Shown here: positions 1 to 8,849 of the stretch, one piece after another | How positions within the stretch are numbered: the stretch's first letter is position 1 | Layout: every line of letters begins with the position of its first letter | Assembly (NCBI GenBank): GCA_031289315.1 | Contig: JAITPR010000012.1 | Span: forward strand, 1 to 64,000 | Origin: Clostridiaceae bacterium | Lineage (GTDB): Bacteria; Bacillota; Clostridia; Christensenellales; CAG-917 | DNA: 64,000 nt | Reading direction: 5' to 3' | Translations under genes and position numbers: made by a program | The notes under the pieces: generated by a model | The model's database searches: none | What the model was told of the DNA's origin: nothing | The model's input: only the letters and a program-made list of their open reading frames with translations

Positions 1-23
1 GAGTTTGCGCACCCATAAGGGGA

Positions 24-64
24 CCTTTCGACACGACACTACGTGTCGGCTCAAGGTGACAGTC
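24..64. repeat. Palindromic dispersed repeat, left copy
   Basis: The segment contains ACCTTTCGACACGACACT followed by TGTCGGCTCAAGGTGACAG. A nearly identical copy lies in the opposite orientation at 1984-2028, on the other side of the AAA ATPase gene. Related but more diverged copies occur at 16965-17000 and 58570-58650. It runs directly into the 58-bp tandem array that starts at 55. Function unknown. Confidence 0.8.
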
Positions 65-325
65 TAAAAAACCACGCTCCTATTGGTGATATGTTTAGTG
101 AAGCTCCCATTTGGTGACAGTCTAAAAAACCACGCTCCTATTGGTGATATGTTTAGTGAAGCTCCCATTTGGTGACAGTCTAAAGAACCACGCCCCTATT
201 GGTGATATGTTTAGTGAAGCTCCCATTTGGTGACAGTCTAAAGAACCACGCCCCTATTGGTGATATGTTTAGTGAAGCTCCCATTTGGTGACAGTCTAAA
301 GAACCCGCTCCCATTGGTGATATGT
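55..325. repeat. 58-bp tandem repeat array
   Basis: GGTGACAGTCTAAA recurs at 55, 113, 171, 229 and 287, exactly 58 bp apart, with only a few substitutions between units; the fifth unit is partial and diverged. Each unit carries GGTGACAGTCTAAAnAACC, then a CTCCTATTGGTGATATG part, then GAAGCTCCCATTT. There are no unique spacers, so this is not a CRISPR array. No convincing gene lies here. Confidence 0.9.
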
Positions 326-330
326 GAGGA

Positions 331-480
331 ATAAGTTCTGCGCCCGTTGTTATCTTGCGCGCATAGCAGTAGCATAAGTTCTGCACCCGTTGTCACCTTT
401 AGCGCATGGCATAAGTTCTGCACCGGTTGTTACCTTGAGCGCATGGCATAAGTTCTGCACCCGTTGTCACCTTGAGCGTA
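331..480. repeat. 37-bp tandem repeat array
   Basis: ATAAGTTCTG begins units at 331, 374, 411 and 448. The last three are spaced 37 bp apart and the first gap is 43 bp because of a small insertion. Unit core: ATAAGTTCTGCACCCGTTGT, then CACCTTGAGCGCATGGC. The array ends just before the 3' end of the minus-strand ATPase gene. Confidence 0.85.
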
Positions 481-499
481 ATCGTACTCCGCGTAGGTG

Positions 500-1774
500 T
501 CAGTTTTTTAGACAGCCGATAGGAACGATGTACACGCCGTCGGGACGGCGGTAGGCGTAAGCGCTTGCGGTAACTACCATAAGAAAGGACGGCTCGTTCA
601 TTTTTTCGGTGTTCACGGTCGCTTTTAACTTCAAGAGATTGGCGGCGGCTTTTTCAATTTCTGACGAACCCATTTTGACCTCGACCGCACCCCAACGACC
701 GTCGCGTAGTTGCACAACCGCATCCGCTTCGAGGTCGTTCTTGTCGCGGTAGTGAAAAATTTCGCCGTCGATAAGTTCCGAATATATGCGTAAGTCGCGT
801 ATTACCAGCGACTCAAACAACAAGCCGAAGGTTTCAAAATCCTTTAACAATCCGTCCGGACCAATACGCAATACGGCGGCGGCGATAGACGGGTCTACAA
901 AGTGGCGCGTAGGAGATGTACGGACGGCGGTTTTGGAACGGACGGCGGGATTCCACGCGCGTAAATCTTCAACGACAAATAGTTTTGACATCGCGTTTAT
1001 ATAGCTTGAAACGGTGCTTTCCGATATAGATTCCTCATCGCCGCTTAAATCGGCTCGGAGTGTGCTTATATTCGCTTGCGTCGAAATGTTTCGCGCAAGA
1101 CTGCGCATAAGAGCGCGAACGCGTTCGGGGTCGCGTTGTACCTCGTCGACCTTTGATACGTCGGTATTGATGACCGCTTCCACGTAATCATAGACTTGAT
1201 TTAGTGCGCGCCTGTTATCTTTAACCGTGACGGCATCCGGCCAACCGCCGCGGGCAAGGACAAAAGCGAGTTTTTCAATAGACAGGCTCGAAACGCCTTC
1301 AATATCTTGTTCGCTTTCAAAGAGCGCTTTAAGCGAAACATGACCGCTTGATTCTTTGGATTCGTAAAGCGACATCGGTCGCATAACCATACGGGCAATG
1401 CGTCCGGTACCCGTATGCATAGTAGAACCGTCCTTAACGGTTGCGGAACCGGTTAAAATATATTGACCGCGTTCGCTATTTTTATCTACGGCAAAACGCA
1501 CCGCATCCCACAGGGAGGGCGCGACCTGCCATTCGTCAAGCAAGCGCGGTTTTTCGCCGATAAGCAAGAGCGACGGTTTTGTGTCGGCGGCTTTAAGGTT
1601 GCTTTTGATTGTATCGGGGTCTTGCATGTATAGCGTGCTTTTCGCTTGCCGCTCGGCGGTAGAGGTTTTGCCGCACCATTTGGGACCCGCAATATATATC
1701 GCCTTAAAGGTTTGAAGCATGTCGCTTAAAACCGTATCGGCAAAGCGTGGTAAGTAGTCGTCGGTAATAGCCAT
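500..1774 (-). CDS. AAA+ ATPase with C-terminal DUF4143 domain
   Basis: This 424-residue protein belongs to the AAA_14/DUF4143 class of ATPases, whose cellular role is not established. Walker A is GPKWCGKT at residues 30-37; an LLDEWQ segment fits Walker B, and ILTGSA follows as a sensor-like strand. The C-terminal half has the DUF4143 signature, including a VEVKMG strand that resembles a nuclease-like fold edge. I place the start at the ATG at 1774 because AAAGGAG lies about eight bases upstream; an in-frame ATG at 1837 has no such site. The gene stands alone, framed by tandem arrays and by inverted copies of a palindromic repeat, which suggests a gene acquired or moved as a unit. Related genes are often patchily distributed, consistent with transfer. 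Confidence 0.85.
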   Translation of the reverse strand: MAITDDYLPRFADTVLSDMLQTFKAIYIAGPKWCGKTSTAERQAKSTLYMQDPDTIKSNLKAADTKPSLLLIGEKPRLLDEWQVAPSLWDAVRFAVDKNSERGQYILTGSATVKDGSTMHTGTGRIARMVMRPMSLYESKESSGHVSLKALFESEQDIEGVSSLSIEKLAFVLARGGWPDAVTVKDNRRALNQVYDYVEAVINTDVSKVDEVQRDPERVRALMRSLARNISTQANISTLRADLSGDEESISESTVSSYINAMSKLFVVEDLRAWNPAVRSKTAVRTSPTRHFVDPSIAAAVLRIGPDGLLKDFETFGLLFESLVIRDLRIYSELIDGEIFHYRDKNDLEADAVVQLRDGRWGAVEVKMGSSEIEKAAANLLKLKATVNTEKMNEPSFLMVVTASAYAYRRPDGVYIVPIGCLKN

Positions 1775-1837
1775 AAAAAGATACTCCTTTAGAAGGTTTT
1801 GAACGGTAACACTAATAATTATACTCATACAAAGCAA

Positions 1838-2226
1838 AAAGTCAAGCCAATTAAGGAGTTTGGCGCAAAAACATTAAGGAGTTTGGCGGCTTTTTGTTGC
1901 GGAGTTTGGCGAAAATGATCGAAAACATAGGATGACTGGGCGCGTTCCGCGTAGACTGTCACCAATGGGAGCGGGTTATTTAGACGTCACCTTGAGCCGA
2001 CACACAGTGTCGTGTCGAAAGGTGACAGTCTAAAAAACCGCATTGAAAGCGGATGGGCGGCAATTATACTTTGAGAGCTTCCATATTTTGAAAATGTAGC
2101 CGCCTTGGTTTGCGGTGAAGACTCATATTAAAAAAATTTTCCGTTTTCGTATTCATTTGATTGAAATATCGCGGCTTTCGTTGTATAATTATTGCGGTTT
2201 AAAGTGTAGTGCTTTTTGACCTTGGC
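1838..2226. other. Intergenic region with repeat copies
   Basis: No gene seen. It holds three short repeats of GGAGTTTGGCG (about 1854-1913), an inverted stretch that mirrors the last unit of the left 58-bp array (GTCACCAATGGGAGCGGGTT near 1957), and the right copy of the palindromic repeat. The remainder (2050-2226) is AT-rich without recognisable features except a TATAAT-like hexamer near 2184. Confidence 0.6.
1984..2040. repeat. Palindromic dispersed repeat, right inverted copy
   Basis: Reverse complement of the copy at 24-64, with three or so differences in the loop. It continues into GGTGACAGTCTAAAAAACC at 2021-2039, which is an exact direct repeat of 55-73. The pair therefore brackets the ATPase gene with both inverted and direct repeats. 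Confidence 0.8.
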
Positions 2227-2402
2227 GGGAGGCTTTTCGGTTTTATGTTTAACGTAATGCAGGAGGAGCCGGAAATTCCGCAATGGGAGGCTCTTTTGGT
2301 TTTGTGTTTAACGTAATGCAGGAGGAGCCGGAAGTTTTGCAGCGGGAGGCTCTTTTGGTTTTATGTTTAACGTAGTGCTGGTGGAGCCGGAAATTCCGCA
2401 GA
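2227..2402 (+). repeat. 59-bp tandem repeat copying the trmL start region
   Basis: Three units each carry GGGAGGC, a T-rich spacer, (A/G)TGTTTAACGTA, and GAGCCGGAA. Start-like codons sit at 2245 (ATG), 2304 (GTG) and 2363 (ATG, the real trmL start). The first two copies are decayed and would encode short frames that stop at 2316 and 2375. Only the third copy opens into a full gene. Confidence 0.9.
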
Positions 2403-2854
2403 ATACCGGGAATATTGCAAGGACGTGCGCCGCGACCGGGGCTAGGCTTCACTTGGTGGAACCGCTTGGCTTTGACATTTCCGAAAAGGCGGTCAAGCGC
2501 GCCGGGCTGGATTACTGGGAAGCCGTGGAGGTTACCGTTTATAGCGGGCTTGACGATTTTTTCAGCCGAAACGCGGGCGGGCGGTTTTTTTTCGCGTCGA
2601 CCAAAGCGGCGGCGCGTTACGACGAAGCCGACTACCGCGACGGTGACTTCATACTTTTTGGGAAGGAAACCAGAGGACTGCCGGAGCCGTTGCTTGCCGC
2701 GAACTACGACAGGACGGTGCGCATACCGATGATAGGCGAAACGCGTTCGTTAAATCTTTCAAACGCGGTGGCGGTGGTGCTTTACGAGGCGTTGCGGCAC
2801 ACGGACTTTGCCGGGTTTAAGACGGAAGGTGCGCTTACCGGGCGCGGCGACTGA
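2363..2854 (+). CDS. trmL: tRNA (cytidine/uridine-34 2'-O)-methyltransferase
   Basis: A 163-residue SPOUT-class RNA methyltransferase, the usual length for TrmL/CspR. It transfers a methyl group from S-adenosylmethionine to the ribose of the wobble base of certain tRNA-Leu. Visible family motifs are NVVLVEPEIPQNTGNI at the N terminus, LFGKETRGLP in the middle, and RIPMIGETRSLNLSNAVAV near the end, which together form the trefoil-knot cofactor site. The start is fixed by homology to VLVEPEIPQN. Its ribosome binding site (GGGAGG) sits about 13 bases upstream, rather far, and the same GGGAGG-to-start arrangement is duplicated twice upstream. The gene is followed after about 100 bases by the glycolytic block. 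Confidence 0.93.
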   Translation: MFNVVLVEPEIPQNTGNIARTCAATGARLHLVEPLGFDISEKAVKRAGLDYWEAVEVTVYSGLDDFFSRNAGGRFFFASTKAAARYDEADYRDGDFILFGKETRGLPEPLLAANYDRTVRIPMIGETRSLNLSNAVAVVLYEALRHTDFAGFKTEGALTGRGD

Positions 2855-2957
2855 ATGCGGCAATCAAAACAATGTAAACAAATGCGGCGGATTAAATAAA
2901 CTATTTTCGTGGTCCGCGGCGATATATAGCGAAGCGTATGCTTCTAAGGAGTAAAAA

Positions 2958-5054
2958 ATGAAAAGAACCATTAAAGACATCAACGTCAAGGGAAAGAAGT
3001 GCTTGGTAAGGCTTGACCTCAACGTGCCTATCATCGACGGCGTTATTACCGACGAGAACAGAATTAACGGCGCGTTGCCCACCGTGAGATACCTTTTGGA
3101 GAACGGCGCAAAAGTGATTTTGTGTTCGCACTTGGGGCGTCCGGACGGCAAGGTGAAGCCGGAATTTTCTTTGAAACCGGTCGCCGACAGACTTAACGAA
3201 CTCTTAGACGGAAAGCTTACGTTTGCTACGGACGTGATAGGTGAATCGGCTACGGCGGCGGTCGCCGCGCTTAATGACGGCGAAGCGGTGTTGTTAGAAA
3301 ACGTACGCTTCCACAAGGAGGAGGAGCTTTGCGCAAGCGTTTGCGGCAAAACTCTTGCCGAATACGCAAAGGAAGCGGCTAAGGCTAAGGTTAAAAAGCT
3401 TATAAAGGACGGCACCGTCGCGAAAGCCGATGAAAAGGAAGCCGTAAAAGCCGAAGCCGCCAAAATTACCGAAGAGGAATTTAACGAGCAAGAAACTAAG
3501 GTTAAGAATTTCTGCGCCGCGCTTGCCGAGTTCGCAGATGTGTACGTCAACGACGCGTTCGGAACCGCGCACCGCGCCCATTGCTCCACGGCGGGCATAG
3601 TGCTCTACGGATATGTGAAGGATGCCGTTTCCGGCTTCCTTATCGAAAAGGAGTTGGCGTTCTTAGGAGGGGCTTTGGAAAATCCGAAGCGTCCGTTCGT
3701 GGCGATTTTGGGCGGCGCTAAGGTCAGCGACAAGATAAAGGTTATCGACAACCTCATCGACAAGGTGGATGTGCTTTTGATAGGCGGCGGCATGGCTTAT
3801 ACCTTTAAAAGAGCGTTGGGCTTCAGTGTGGGTACCTCAATCTGTGAGTTTGACAAGCTGGACCTTGCTTTAGGTCTGCTTAAAAAGGCTAACGAAAAGG
3901 GCGTAAAGCTTTTGGTACCCTCCGACAACGTTGTGGCAAACGACTTTGCCAACGCGACGGAAATAAAAATCGTGGACGACAATATTCCCGACGGCTTTAT
4001 GGGCATGGACATAGGTCCTAAGACGGTTAAGGAATACGCTAAGGTGATAGCCAAAGCCAAAACCGTAGTGTGGAACGGACCCATGGGCGTGTTCGAGCAA
4101 GAAAAGTTCGCCGTAGGCACCAAAGCCGTTGCGGAAGCCCTCTCCAAAACCAAAGCAATTACCATTATCGGCGGCGGCGACAGCGCGGCGGCGGTAGTAC
4201 AGCTAGGCTACGGCGATAAGGTTACGCACATATCCACGGGCGGCGGCGCCAGCTTGGAATTTTTGGAAGGCAAGGAGCTGCCCGGTATCGAATGTCTTAA
4301 CGACAAGCGCATCCCGATTATAGCCGGAAACTGGAAAATGAATAACACTATAGCGGAAACGACGGCGTTAATAACGGAGCTTATACCGCTTGTTAAGGAC
4401 GCCGCTTGTGAGGTAGTCGTCTGTACGCCTTACACGGCTATTGCGGCGGCGGTAAAGGCGGCTAAGAAAACCAACATCAAGGTGGGCGCCGAAAACGTAC
4501 ACTGGGCGGCAAAGGGCGCTTTTACGGGGGAAATTTCCGCGGATATGCTCAAGGAACTGGGCGTGGAATATGTAATCGTAGGACACAGCGAAAGACGTCA
4601 ATTTTTCGGTGAGACGGACACGACGGTGAATTTGCGCGCTAAAGCCGCGTTGGTCAAAGGCTTGAAGCCGATTATCTGCGTGGGCGAACTGCTCTCCGAA
4701 CGCGAAGCCGGCAAGACCGTAGAGGTCGTCGTAAGACAAACCGTAGAGGCGTTTAGAGATATTCCCTTGTCGGAGCTTGAAAACACCGTAATCGCGTACG
4801 AGCCGGTTTGGGCGATAGGCACGGGTAAAACCGCTACCGCGCAGGACGCAAACGATACCATTAAGGTGATAAGAGATACCATGGCTGACCTTTACGGCGC
4901 CAAAGCGGCAGAAGCTAAGGTTCGTATTCAATACGGCGGCAGCATGAATCCCAAAAACGTCACGGAGCTTATGGCGGAACAGGAAATCGACGGAGGACTT
5001 ATCGGCGGCGCATCGCTTAAAGCCGAAGACTTCTCTAAGGTGGTTAACTTTTAA
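2958..5054 (+). CDS. pgk-tpiA: Phosphoglycerate kinase-triosephosphate isomerase fusion
   Basis: One 698-residue chain carries two glycolytic enzymes. Residues 1 to about 445 are phosphoglycerate kinase: [10 protein letters not shown], the HLGRPDG substrate loop, [15 protein letters not shown] and GGGDSAAAV nucleotide motifs. From about 450 on it is triosephosphate isomerase: AGNWKMN, GHSERR with the catalytic His, [11 protein letters not shown] with the catalytic Glu, and [15 protein letters not shown] fusions are known in Thermotoga and a few other bacteria. The junction is short and there is no internal start with a binding site. Unusual is an extra stretch of about 50-60 residues, rich in Lys, Ala and Glu and probably helical, at residues 122-181 of the kinase N-domain, between the RFHKEEE and [14 protein letters not shown] motifs. 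The gene is followed by gpmI 48 bases downstream, probably cotranscribed. Confidence 0.95.
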   Translation: MKRTIKDINVKGKKCLVRLDLNVPIIDGVITDENRINGALPTVRYLLENGAKVILCSHLGRPDGKVKPEFSLKPVADRLNELLDGKLTFATDVIGESATAAVAALNDGEAVLLENVRFHKEEELCASVCGKTLAEYAKEAAKAKVKKLIKDGTVAKADEKEAVKAEAAKITEEEFNEQETKVKNFCAALAEFADVYVNDAFGTAHRAHCSTAGIVLYGYVKDAVSGFLIEKELAFLGGALENPKRPFVAILGGAKVSDKIKVIDNLIDKVDVLLIGGGMAYTFKRALGFSVGTSICEFDKLDLALGLLKKANEKGVKLLVPSDNVVANDFANATEIKIVDDNIPDGFMGMDIGPKTVKEYAKVIAKAKTVVWNGPMGVFEQEKFAVGTKAVAEALSKTKAITIIGGGDSAAAVVQLGYGDKVTHISTGGGASLEFLEGKELPGIECLNDKRIPIIAGNWKMNNTIAETTALITELIPLVKDAACEVVVCTPYTAIAAAVKAAKKTNIKVGAENVHWAAKGAFTGEISADMLKELGVEYVIVGHSERRQFFGETDTTVNLRAKAALVKGLKPIICVGELLSEREAGKTVEVVVRQTVEAFRDIPLSELENTVIAYEPVWAIGTGKTATAQDANDTIKVIRDTMADLYGAKAAEAKVRIQYGGSMNPKNVTELMAEQEIDGGLIGGASLKAEDFSKVVNF

Positions 5055-5102
5055 TAGATACCGCACCAAACCCCAAAAAATTGTTTCGGAGGAAACTGTA
5101 AA

Positions 5103-6983
5103 ATGAGTAAAAAAGTGAGATTTTCCGCATTGATTATTTTGGATGGCTTCGGCTATACCAAAACTCTCTACGGCAACGCCATACGCGGAAAAATAATAAC
5201 AGAAAAGGGATTGTTTGAACAGGCAGAAAATATCGAAGATAAGTCTGGGAAGTACAATAGACCACTTTCGGAAGCAGAAAAGAAAGAAGCCTTAGAACGG
5301 CAGAAAATAGCCCAAGAACAACAGAAAATGTATGAAGAAGACAAAAACAACACGACGCTCACGGACGAAGAAAGAAAGGAAAGAAGCGAAAAAAGATTAA
5401 TCGCATATGCCGATAAATTCGGCATACCTTATATCCGTTCGCTGAAAGGAAGGTACGAGTGGGGGTTGTTGGACGCAAGCGGTTTGGACGTGGGGCTTCC
5501 CGCAGGACAGATGGGAAACAGTGAGGTGGGTCACCTCAACATCGGCGCGGGACGTGTAATATATCAGGACATTACGCGCATATCTAAGTCGATACAGGAC
5601 GGAGACTTCTTTAAAAACGAGGTGCTGTTAAAGGCAATGGAAAACGCCAAACAACCCGGCAAAAAATTACATTTAATGGGACTGCTTGGGGAAGGTGGCG
5701 TGCATAGCCATATAGAGCATTTGTACGCCTTATTAGAGTTCGCCAAACAACAAGACGTGCCGGAGGTTTTAGTGCATTGCTTCCTTGACGGGCGCGACCT
5801 TCCTCCGACCTCCGCGGCTACCATAATTAAAAATTTGGAGAAAAAGCTCAAGGAAATAGGCAAAGGAAGAATTGCTTCCGTGGTCGGGCGCTACTACGCA
5901 ATGGACCGCGATAACAATTGGGACAGATTAAAACGTGCCTACGACCTACTGACGTACGGCGGCGGCATCGCTTGTGATAATACCGTTGTGGAAAAAAAGG
6001 CTCCGGTAAATAATTATGCGAATTACGCGTACGGCGTTCACGAGGAGGAGAAGTCGCCTATCGAGCGGGAAATTCTAAAAAATTATGCGCGCGGAGTTTA
6101 CGACGAGTTTATGTTGCCCATAGCAATAACCGAACCCGTTCCCGAAAATCCGGCGTTCAAAAGACCGATATGCATAGTCGGACAAGGGGATTCCGTAATA
6201 TTCTACAACTTCCGTTCCGACCGCGCAAAGGAATTGACACGCGCCTTTACCGATAAAAACTTTTCGACCGAGGACGGCTTTTTTGACCGCGTAACGGGCT
6301 ACTTGAACCCGTTTTTTGTGTGCTTTACCAATTACGACAATAGCTTGAAAAACGTCGAAATCGCGTTCAAGCAACAAACATATAAGAATACGTTGGGCGA
6401 ATATCTGTCCGCAAACGGCTTAACTCAGCTTAGAATTGCCGAAACGGAAAAGTACGCGCATGTGACCAACTTCTTCAACGGCGGCGTTAAGGAGCCGAAC
6501 GAAGGTGAGGATAGGGTTTTGATACCCTCTCCTAAGGTTAAAACCTACGACCTGCAACCGGAAATGAGTGCGCCGGAGGTGGCGGATAGGGCGGTCGAAT
6601 TGATTTTATCTAAGAAATACGACGCCGTGATACTAAACTTCGCCAACTGCGACATGGTAGGGCATACGGGAAAAATTAAGGCGGCGGTACAGGCGGTAGG
6701 CGTTGTGGACGAGTGCGTTAAAAAGGTTGTAACCGCCGTTTTAAAAGTAGGCGGCACGGCAATCGTTACCGCAGACCACGGAAACGTCGATAAAATGATG
6801 GAACTGGACGGTTCGCCGTTTACCGCGCACACAACGAACCCGGTTCCGGTGATAGTCGTCGACAACCATAAGGTGCGCGAAATTAGAAAAACCGGCAAGC
6901 TTTGCGACCTTGCTCCCACCATGCTTCAGCTCATGGGCTTGCCCGTACCCGACGAAATGACTGGTAAATCATTGCTTAAGTAG
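5103..6983 (+). CDS. gpmI: Cofactor-independent phosphoglycerate mutase with insertions
   Basis: Interconverts 3- and 2-phosphoglycerate using two Mn ions and a phosphoserine intermediate. Family motifs are LDGFGY at the N terminus, GQMGNSEVGH with the nucleophile Ser near residue 140, DGRDLPPTS, YYAMDRD, NFRSDRAKE, NCDMVGHTG and TADHGN. The protein is 626 residues, about 110 more than usual. Most of the excess is a highly charged Glu/Lys/Gln-rich segment at residues 31-103, placed between the metal-binding LDGFG strand and the Ser loop; a second extra segment of about 35 residues follows the TYGGG part. The reading frame is intact and all catalytic motifs remain, so the enzyme should be active. 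GGAGG precedes the ATG. It lies directly after pgk-tpiA. Confidence 0.93.
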   Translation: MSKKVRFSALIILDGFGYTKTLYGNAIRGKIITEKGLFEQAENIEDKSGKYNRPLSEAEKKEALERQKIAQEQQKMYEEDKNNTTLTDEERKERSEKRLIAYADKFGIPYIRSLKGRYEWGLLDASGLDVGLPAGQMGNSEVGHLNIGAGRVIYQDITRISKSIQDGDFFKNEVLLKAMENAKQPGKKLHLMGLLGEGGVHSHIEHLYALLEFAKQQDVPEVLVHCFLDGRDLPPTSAATIIKNLEKKLKEIGKGRIASVVGRYYAMDRDNNWDRLKRAYDLLTYGGGIACDNTVVEKKAPVNNYANYAYGVHEEEKSPIEREILKNYARGVYDEFMLPIAITEPVPENPAFKRPICIVGQGDSVIFYNFRSDRAKELTRAFTDKNFSTEDGFFDRVTGYLNPFFVCFTNYDNSLKNVEIAFKQQTYKNTLGEYLSANGLTQLRIAETEKYAHVTNFFNGGVKEPNEGEDRVLIPSPKVKTYDLQPEMSAPEVADRAVELILSKKYDAVILNFANCDMVGHTGKIKAAVQAVGVVDECVKKVVTAVLKVGGTAIVTADHGNVDKMMELDGSPFTAHTTNPVPVIVVDNHKVREIRKTGKLCDLAPTMLQLMGLPVPDEMTGKSLLK

Positions 6984-6984
6984 G

Positions 6985-7043
6985 GTGTGGACAATACGCG
7001 GCGGCGACTTGCCGGGCAATAAAATCTTTTGTCACCGCAAACA
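6985..7043. repeat. MITE-like 70-bp element, copy A (one end lost)
   Basis: Begins GTGTGGACAAT and continues with GACTTGCC...AAAATCTTTTGTCACCGC, matching in reverse the copies at 11021, 34391 and 46396. The far terminal ATTGTCCACAC is missing. Confidence 0.75.
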
Positions 7044-7152
7044 GTACGCACCGGTTAAGTAAACCGGACTACGCATAAGGCAAGCATTGGCATATCGCTA
7101 CTTAAATAGGGTGTTACGCATTAAGTAATCATTAGCATGCGTATTGAAGTTA

Positions 7153-7194
7153 AACAAGGCTTTTTCGCGGGTTTTCCGGGGAAAAAGTCTTGTT
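7153..7194. terminator. Inverted repeat, possible terminator of glycolytic operon
   Basis: AACAAGGCTTTTTC (7153-7166) pairs with GAAAAAGTCTTGTT (7181-7194) around a 14-base loop. No strong T run follows, so termination is uncertain. Confidence 0.5.
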
Positions 7195-7238
7195 AATGCG
7201 TTTGTCTTGTTAAATAAATACCGTACCGGCAACTATGC

Positions 7239-7268
7239 TTGACATATTGCCGCAGTACGTGATAAAAT
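7239..7268 (+). promoter_or_regulatory. Predicted sigma-A promoter of tig
   Basis: TTGACA at 7239-7244 and TAAAAT at 7263-7268 with an 18-base spacer, about 65 bases before the tig start. Confidence 0.6.
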
Positions 7269-7333
7269 CTATAGGATTTCTTATGAAGTCCAAATAAACG
7301 GAGTAACTTTTAAAATAGTATAAAGAGGTAATA

Positions 7334-8635
7334 ATGGATTATACCGTAGAAAAGCTTGAAAATAGCAAAGTGAAATTTAACATCGCCGTAAGTGCCGAGG
7401 AGTGGGAAGAGGCTCTCAAAAGCGCGTATATCAAAACCAAAAACAAGTATTCGCTTGTAGGCTTCAGAAAGGGACACATACCTAAGAAGGTTTTGGAAAG
7501 CACCTACGGTAAGAGCGTTTTCTTTGAAGATGCGCTTGACATTCTTCTGCCGAAGTATTACGGTGAGATATTGGATAAGGAAACCGAATTGGAACCGGCG
7601 GGACGTCCCGAACCGAACGTCGAGGATATAACCGATGATGCCGGCATAAAACTGTCGATAACCGTTACGGTGCGCCCTGAGGTTACCTTAGGCGCGTATA
7701 CCGGGCTGGAAATAGAAAAAGAAATCGCCGCCGTTTCCGACGAAGCGGTGGATGCCGAAATTAAATTGGCACAAGACCGTGCCGCGAGGATTACCGAAGC
7801 GGAGGGCGGCTACGAGGCAAAAGCGGGAGATACCGTGACGTTGTATTTCTCCGGCTCCATAGACGGCGTTAAGTTCGAAGGCGGCACCGCCAGCGAATAT
7901 GAATTAGAGTTAGGTTCCGGCACATTCATTCCGGGCTTTGAGGAGCAACTCATAGGGGTTAAGACCGGCGAAGCGCGCAACGTAATCGTGAAGTTCCCGG
8001 AGGACTACGGCAAGGAAGATTTTGCCGGTAAGGAAGCCGTCTTCGAAACCTTAATCCACAAGATAAGCCTTAAGGAAATGCCGGCGTTAGACGACGAGTT
8101 TGTCAAGGACATTTCGGAATTTAATACGATGGACGAATATAAGGCGGATATCAAGGCAAAACTTCTTGCCGAAGCCGAAGAACGCATAAGCCGTCAGAAC
8201 GACAACGCCATTGTGGAAAAAATCGTTTCTGCGGCAACCGTAACCGTTCCCGATGAGATGATTGAAGAACAAGCGGAGGATATGGCTCAAGAATTTGAGT
8301 ACCGTCTTATGTATCAGGGCATGAACATAGACGATTACTTTAAATACACCGGCTCCGATAAGGAAGGCTTAAAGGCGGGTTATATGGAGAGCGCGGAGAA
8401 AAATGTCCGCACACGGCTTGTGTTAGAAGAGATTATAAAGACGGAAAAGATGGCGCCGTCGGCGGAGGCAATGAATGCTAAATTCGAAAAACGCGCCGCC
8501 GCTTCCGGAGAAACCTTGGATAAATACAAGAAGAAGTTGTCCGGACGCGATATAGATTATATTGCCAACGAGGTACTTACGGAAACCCTGATGGAGTACC
8601 TCAAAGCTAAAAATACCTTCGTAACTAAGGCATAA
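7334..8635 (+). CDS. tig: Trigger factor, ribosome-bound chaperone
   Basis: A 433-residue peptidyl-prolyl isomerase and chaperone that docks on ribosomal protein L23 at the exit tunnel. The N-terminal domain has the ribosome-binding loop in YSLVGFRKGHIPKKVLE (about residues 36-52). The FKBP-type domain follows at about 155-240 (GDTVTLYFSGSIDG, FIPGFEEQLIGVKTGE). The C-terminal substrate-binding arms fill the rest. Length is normal. AAAGAGG lies eight bases before the start. It begins the conserved run tig-clpP-clpX-lon-engB, which couples folding of new chains with their degradation. Confidence 0.96.
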   Translation: MDYTVEKLENSKVKFNIAVSAEEWEEALKSAYIKTKNKYSLVGFRKGHIPKKVLESTYGKSVFFEDALDILLPKYYGEILDKETELEPAGRPEPNVEDITDDAGIKLSITVTVRPEVTLGAYTGLEIEKEIAAVSDEAVDAEIKLAQDRAARITEAEGGYEAKAGDTVTLYFSGSIDGVKFEGGTASEYELELGSGTFIPGFEEQLIGVKTGEARNVIVKFPEDYGKEDFAGKEAVFETLIHKISLKEMPALDDEFVKDISEFNTMDEYKADIKAKLLAEAEERISRQNDNAIVEKIVSAATVTVPDEMIEEQAEDMAQEFEYRLMYQGMNIDDYFKYTGSDKEGLKAGYMESAEKNVRTRLVLEEIIKTEKMAPSAEAMNAKFEKRAAASGETLDKYKKKLSGRDIDYIANEVLTETLMEYLKAKNTFVTKA

Positions 8636-8849
8636 TTAAGGCGAAAACGGGTTATCCGTACGGCGGTTATCACCGCACAAAAACGGCGGCGAATTGTTTT
8701 TGCACCTTTAATTTATACCGTAGAATATCGGATGCCGTGTATCTCGTATAATAGAGGTATACCGGTGGAAGCGGCGGAAAAATCCGCGGTTACCGACGTT
8801 GCGCGGAGGGTTAAGTTAGCGTTATTAACTGTTCGGAGGAATTTTATAT

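Larger units (their letters stand above)
6984..7333. other. Intergenic region upstream of tig
   Basis: No gene. Contains a truncated MITE-like element (6985-7043), a long inverted repeat (7153-7194) and a promoter (7239-7268). Between them two similar TTAAGTA/CGCATAAG stretches suggest decayed repeats. Confidence 0.6.

Noticed and set aside
55-325. CRISPR-like array
   Set aside because: Units repeat along their whole 58-bp length with no unique spacers and no cas genes nearby.
5103-6983. Frameshift or pseudogene in gpmI because of abnormal length
   Set aside because: All metal and substrate motifs are in one frame and in order; the extra length is in-frame insertions.
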